Below the pieces are notes generated by a model that had not been told where the DNA came from, made no database searches, and saw only the letters and a list, made by a program, of their open reading frames with translations. Position numbers and translations under genes: made by a program. 64,000 bases of DNA from Arthrobotrys musiformis. Lineage: Eukaryota > Ascomycota > Orbiliomycetes > Orbiliales > Orbiliaceae. Location: contig JAVHJL010000001.1 of the NCBI GenBank assembly GCA_036971715.1, positions 4,464,001 through 4,528,000 on the forward strand. Reading direction: 5' to 3'. Positions 59,397-64,000 of the stretch are shown here, in pieces (position 1 is the first letter of the stretch; every line of letters starts with the position of its first letter).

Positions 59397-61148
59397 ATGT
59401 TTCCGCCTCTCACCCCCGCCGTGTCCCTAAAATATTTTCTTATATTGAATATATTTGTTTTTATCACTGGTTTTTCAAATGCTCAAGTCCCTCCAGACCC
59501 GGACCCGACTGCGGGTAACGCAGGCAATACGGGTAACGCAGGTACCGGTGATAATACTGCTGCACAGGCCGAGGTCCCATTAATCAGACAACAAGGGGAG
59601 TTCGCCTACATTCGACTACCAGACTTCAACGCCTGGGTCAAGTCCAACCGGGTTACATTGAGAGCTTTAAATACAGAAATCAATTCATTCGCCGAGACCC
59701 GCACCCAGGTGTGCCCCCTCGGTATCGCCCCGGGAGACAAGCAAACCACCCACGCAGGCCAAAATATCCCACAAACCCAACCGTTCGCCTTAGGTTACCT
59801 CATCTACGCTCTCAAGGGCGAGCTCGCAAAACTCTACCAAAGCGATATCCTGAGCGCCCCGGTATCAGGGCCGGATGTCCCTGAAGGGTTGAAAACAGCT
59901 AGTAAAGTGCTGGGTATGCCAGTAGATAAAGCAAGAGAAAGGCTTATACTGATTTATTTTTCTTTGTCGAATTACGCTGAGGGACTTACTTCTCTTTGGA
60001 AATTACTTGACACAATCAATAAATCGGATTTTGACAATGCAATCGGGTTTTTCCCCCAGCCAGCACCATTCGGATCAAACCAAACTGCTCAGTTCGCTCG
60101 AATGCTACTGCTATTGAGGGGGCTTTTCGGTGGCTTGTTCAAAGGGCCAGATGGGGAGACCGCAATGATAAACCTCGAAAACCTGAAATTCAAGGCCAAC
60201 AAATGGAAACAAAGAACCGAGATGTTTAATACGAGAGCCAGAGAGGCTAGTGGATGGAGCACATGGGCGAGGGAGTCAAAGCTGGATGATATGAGTATGA
60301 CGGAGTTGCTTGGTTATTACAGATATTTCCCCATGTGGGACACCGACAGCTTAAAAAGTGTTATAGCGGGGAAAAAGGTGGTTAAGAATACCGCAGCAAC
60401 ATTATTTGATGATATCTGGGCATGGTTTGGATGTTGGGCCACAGGGTGGGGCAGAATTGTGGATTTGGCCAGCCAGTTGACGCCTATGCCAGGGCTTGGG
60501 GACCTTAATTTGAAATGGGCACCTGAGGGGCAGTCTTATACGTCGGAGGATAAAATCACACCCGAAGAAATGAAGTTGGAGCTCCCAGAGGACGAGAGAC
60601 TGATGTCTTTGTATATGCAAGATCTGTTGGGGGCGCCGGGGGAAGAGCTCGATACGGTCCCGTTTTCTGATTTACCAGCCCAGGTTCGGTTCCAACGTCA
60701 AACTGATATGCAAAACCTGTTGGAGGAGCCGCGAGAAAATCCCGGGGTGGCTCCGGTTGTTTACACGCAGGCTGAAGTCCAGCCACAAATTCCGGTCCAA
60801 CAGCAGTTTCAAGTCGAACCGGAAGTCAAAGCCGAGCCTCAAGTTCAAGTCCAATCTGAAATCGAGGAAGAAATTCAAATTCAACCACAAGTTCAAACTC
60901 AGCCTGAAGTTGAAATCCAGGAGGAGAATGATGATGATAATGATGGAGGGCTATATCCAAATGAAGTGCAGATTTCTATCGAAATTGAGCCCTACAAGGA
61001 CAGCAATAGCCAAGAAGATGCCGAACGCGAACTAGATATCTCAGATATGTCTAGCCGCAGATCTCGGCCTGGAGGAAAGAATACTGCCAGAAGGAATCGT
61101 AACTTCAAGTCAAATCCGGACCGTATAGACGAAGAATATAGTGATTGA
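59397..61148 (+). CDS. Large predicted secreted protein with alternating Gln/Glu-Val tail, unrecognised family
   Basis: One exon, 583 residues. The N-terminus MFPPLTPAVSLKYFLILNIF continues VFITGFSNAQ, a signal peptide with an N-A-Q-type cleavage site. A Gly/Asn/Thr-rich linker follows, then a globular part with few cysteines (VCPLGIAPG, WFGCWATGWG) and helical stretches (ARMLLLLRGLFGGLFKG). From about residue 460 (60776-60920) the chain alternates Gln or Glu with Val or Ile, as in EPEVKAEPQVQVQSEIEEEI. It ends with a basic Arg/Asn/Ser patch and EEYSD. No known domain is recognised. It shares the plan of signal, globular core and acidic low-complexity tail with the product at 11.4-13.6 kb, but I see no clear sequence similarity between them. 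Confidence 0.75.
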   Translation: MFPPLTPAVSLKYFLILNIFVFITGFSNAQVPPDPDPTAGNAGNTGNAGTGDNTAAQAEVPLIRQQGEFAYIRLPDFNAWVKSNRVTLRALNTEINSFAETRTQVCPLGIAPGDKQTTHAGQNIPQTQPFALGYLIYALKGELAKLYQSDILSAPVSGPDVPEGLKTASKVLGMPVDKARERLILIYFSLSNYAEGLTSLWKLLDTINKSDFDNAIGFFPQPAPFGSNQTAQFARMLLLLRGLFGGLFKGPDGETAMINLENLKFKANKWKQRTEMFNTRAREASGWSTWARESKLDDMSMTELLGYYRYFPMWDTDSLKSVIAGKKVVKNTAATLFDDIWAWFGCWATGWGRIVDLASQLTPMPGLGDLNLKWAPEGQSYTSEDKITPEEMKLELPEDERLMSLYMQDLLGAPGEELDTVPFSDLPAQVRFQRQTDMQNLLEEPRENPGVAPVVYTQAEVQPQIPVQQQFQVEPEVKAEPQVQVQSEIEEEIQIQPQVQTQPEVEIQEENDDDNDGGLYPNEVQISIEIEPYKDSNSQEDAERELDISDMSSRRSRPGGKNTARRNRNFKSNPDRIDEEYSD

Positions 61149-62275
61149 GCGGATAGGAAAGGAAAGGAAGGAGGAGCAGATGTCCCTTCATGACGTCTGG
61201 GGCTCGACCAAAGGGGGGCGAGGATGTGATTGCTTCTATATATAATCTTTCAATGCTCTTAGAAGTCTTTTTTTCCTCTTTAATTTCCTCGATTAATCAA
61301 CCATTACTTCTACAAGTATTTTCCAAGTTCATTCCACAGCCGTCGTCGCTCTTCGTTCTTGTCTCACACCCTTATAGTGCATGACATTAGGATTGGATTT
61401 TAGGCCTAAAGTGTGCATGATAAATATGTACTTAGCTTTCCAATTTCATGCCACCAGACCTACGGATTGTGAACAATACAGCCCCCAATGAGGAATTGTC
61501 CAGCCGTGTCAATGGGAACCGGAACGCTGATTAGAACGGGGAAGCAAGCAGCTGCTACTCTGTATCGCACTCTTGATACACTATTAATATATTATCGACA
61601 AATTCAGACTCCCTTTGGCTAAGATCTCCAAGACCGAGTCAGGAACCGATAGTAAACTGTAGAAGTTATTGACCAACTACCTAGATATATATTAAATGGT
61701 ATTATGTGGTTTTTAGCGAGCTCAAGCTTACGATACAAGCTTAATTAATATCCTGACCTCTTAAGCTTTTTAGTTTATAATTTAAGATTTATTTTGCGTC
61801 GCGTAGGGCATATGGGTTTTGCTTCTCGAGTTCTCCAGGCATCCCAAATATAACATAAACACCCAACCAATCGTCTTGAGGCTAGTGTGTACCATTATAC
61901 CATGGTAGGTAGGTGGTTTAGACCTTGGTTCAGCCGGATGCCCGATGACTAGTGCCAGGACCCTAGTAGCTATAGCTATATTAGCCGGTATGCTACCCGC
62001 CAGACGTCTTCTCCAGGATTTCATATTCCCGGTGACGCTGATCTTCGTAACGAATTATAGATATAACCGATGATTCCATGGAATCCCTAGATATTACGGA
62101 AAGCGAAAAGAAAAAGTATAAATAAGGGGTATTAGAGCTGTTGTTTTCCGAAATTTCTAGTACAGTGTTTACGGCTACATATGTCGTTGGGCTTCTGTAT
62201 ATATCCTATCGTTTGTATACTAGGAAGGGGGCAACGCAAAAATTGCAACGAAATTGACCCGAATTGCGGCTTAGG
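61149..62275. promoter_or_regulatory. Upstream region of the GH43 gene
   Basis: AT-rich intergenic sequence with no gene. It joins the 3' flank of the secreted-protein gene to the promoter of the GH43 gene. Confidence 0.5.
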
Positions 62276-64000
62276 ATGTGGAAGCTCGTCACTCTGCTTT
62301 CCACAGCTTTGCTGGTTAGAGTTTCTGGTATGTCTGTCGCATTTTCTGGCGGGGTTTCCTTCTAAATTTAGGAACGAATTCGTGGATTTTTGTTAACATC
62401 TGAGGGTATATATATAGACGCTTTCAGAAACCCTATTATCCCAGGCTTTAACCCGGACCCAAGTATCATCAGAGTCAAAGATGATTACTTCTTGGTTACT
62501 TCAACCTTTGAATTCTTTCCTGGCGTTCCAGTTTACCACTCGAAAGATTTGTATGACGAGTTCTCTCTATTATGGACTAAAATCTGGCAATCTTGAATAC
62601 CTACTAAATCCTTTTATTAATAATAGGATTGACTGGACGTGTATCGGCCATGCCCTTAATCGACCCTCGCAGTTAAACTTGCGTGGAACTGCACCTAGTG
62701 GCGGTATCTTTGCGCCGACGTTGAGATATCACGAAGCGTCTAAAACTTATTACATGATTACAACTTGGTATACGCGCGCTTATAATCCTCTTGGCCTGGA
62801 AACATATAGCTAAATTTGGAGGATAATTATATAGGTTCGATGTTATCAGCCCCCCGGACAATACGACCGGGACACCAAGGTCGATGTATGTCAGTACCAA
62901 GAATATTCTGGACGAGAATTCTTGGAGCGATCCAATATATGTGGACCAGTAAGCTCAATTTTCTTCGTAGGCCTAACACCTGTGGCTACGAGAACCTAAC
63001 AATCTAAAGATGGGGTTTCGATCCCGATCTCTTCTTTGATACAGACGGCAAAACCTATCTCACAACGACAATGGGCTCCGGTTTCATCGATCCGGACTCC
63101 GGGTATTTTGCAATCTGGATCACCGAAATTGACCTCAAAACCGGCAACTCCCTAACCGAGTCCCGTTACTTCTACCGCAGCGAGTTACCCATCAACACCC
63201 CACGCCTTGCGGAGGGATCTCACCTTTACAAATTCAACGGAACATACTATCTTCTTACTGCGGAAGCGGGTACGGAAGTCCAACACCGGGCCATGTGGCA
63301 TCGATCACAATCTTTACACGGACCCTGGGAATCTAGTCCGTACAACCCGTTCGTTTTCAACGGCCGTAACCTCTCGCAGCCGATTCTATCAACCGGTCAT
63401 GCGGATATAGTACAAACCCCCAGTGGGGATTGGTATACCGTCTTCCTTGCCACTCGTCCTCAAAACCCAACAAACTCCTCTGGTGTCCCGCAATTGGGCC
63501 GTGAAACGTTCCTAGCACCTGTAACATGGAAAGATGGCTGGCCAATTGCAAACGGCGGGAAAGATATCACCTTTGAAATCCCAGGATTGTATAACAAGCC
63601 GCGCCCGAAAGTGTGGCAAGACCACTTTTGGAACGGAGAGTATAATGGCTTCGCAGATAGGAGGTACTATACGCAGCGAACACCAACGAAGGTGTTCCAT
63701 AGCTTTACGGCTAGAAAAGGGTGGTTGAGACTATACGGGAATGTCTATACTCCCAGTGACCGCCAAACCCCTGCGATGTTCTTGAGGAAGCAAGAGGATA
63801 TTAATACGGTGTTCAACACCGAACTAGAGTTTTATCCGACAAGTGCAAAGCATAAAGCCGGCGTGACTGCGTTCCTAAGCACCTGGATTTATCAAGATAT
63901 AGTCATAACGCTCCACCCACAAACGGGCAAGAGAGTTGTGGCGGCAACGACTAGGACTGGTAAGGAGCCGGTAGCGAAAACAACGTATGTTGAGATTCCA
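62276..64000 (+). CDS. Secreted glycoside hydrolase family 43 enzyme (beta-xylosidase/arabinofuranosidase type), 3' end missing
   Basis: Five exons (62276-62327, 62418-62550, 62627-62767, 62835-62948, 63010 to the edge) give 477 codons and run off the window. Exon 1 is essentially the signal peptide, MWKLVTLLSTALLVRVS. The blade-1 motif NPIIPGFNPDPSII supplies the general-base Asp; WGFDPDLFFDTDGKTY holds the second Asp; and LAEGSHLYKFNGTYYLL holds the catalytic Glu of the five-bladed propeller. After about residue 380 the sequence (YYTQRTPTKVFHSFTARKGW) starts the C-terminal beta-sandwich domain found in xylosidase-type GH43. The role is hydrolysis of xylan or arabinan side-chains outside the cell. 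The substrate cannot be assigned. Three of the four introns contain in-frame stops, so the gene is invisible as a single ORF. Confidence 0.93.

Overview
The window is nuclear DNA of a filamentous ascomycete (Pezizomycotina). The genes carry many short spliceosomal introns of about 50-110 nt with GTANGT-type donors. They encode typical fungal proteins: a Pil1/Lsp1 eisosome protein, a Ste6-type pheromone exporter, a DUF3425-type bZIP factor, a DHA2 transporter, a secreted GH43 and F-box/LRR proteins. Several large secreted proteins that I do not recognise, together with a PNG1 whose catalytic triad is intact, would fit an early-diverging class such as Orbiliomycetes or Pezizomycetes. That placement is a guess that the sequence alone cannot settle.

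Layout, left to right. 0-2 kb: the 5' end of a mitochondrial EF-G gene (minus) diverges from a PBDC1/Ypl225w-type eEF1A chaperone gene with seven exons (plus). 2.6-4.1 kb: an unrecognised secreted protein (minus). 5.4-10.9 kb: a small ORF of unknown meaning, then a four-exon full-length ABC exporter of the STE6 type. 11.4-13.6 kb: a second large secreted orphan (minus). 13.9-14.3 kb: three tandem copies of a compound (GAAA)n repeat. 14.4-15.6 kb: a lysine-rich, histone-H1-like protein with fourteen in-register hexapeptides. 16.5-18.4 kb: an F-box/LRR gene. 18.5-19.1 kb: a probable small two-exon membrane protein. 19.17 kb: an intron-containing tRNA-His. 22.6-24.1 kb: a single-pass membrane protein with Rsp5-type PY motifs. 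24.7-25.9 kb: a MEMO1-family protein (minus). 25.9-31.6 kb: gene-poor. 31.6-33.4 kb: PNG1 (minus). 33.4-42.6 kb: mostly non-coding, with one probable small secreted protein and one 132-residue hypothetical protein. 42.6-44.0 kb: PIL1. 45.2-46.5 kb: an HxxxD acyltransferase. 49.7-50.7 kb: a second F-box gene. 51.8-53.7 kb: a DHA2 transporter. 55.7-57.6 kb: a bZIP factor. 59.4-61.1 kb: a third secreted orphan. 62.3-64.0 kb: a GH43 glycosidase cut by the window end.

Most genes look like independent housekeeping or accessory loci rather than one operating system. Gene models were built by hand from splice signals, reading-phase agreement and conserved motifs. Every exon junction listed keeps the reading frame, but none has transcript support here. 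The points most worth following are the non-canonical ATPase residues in both composite sites of the STE6-like exporter, the catalytically intact PNG1, the orphan secreted proteins with low-complexity tails, the nested GAAA repeat, and two small signal-anchored genes visible only after splicing.
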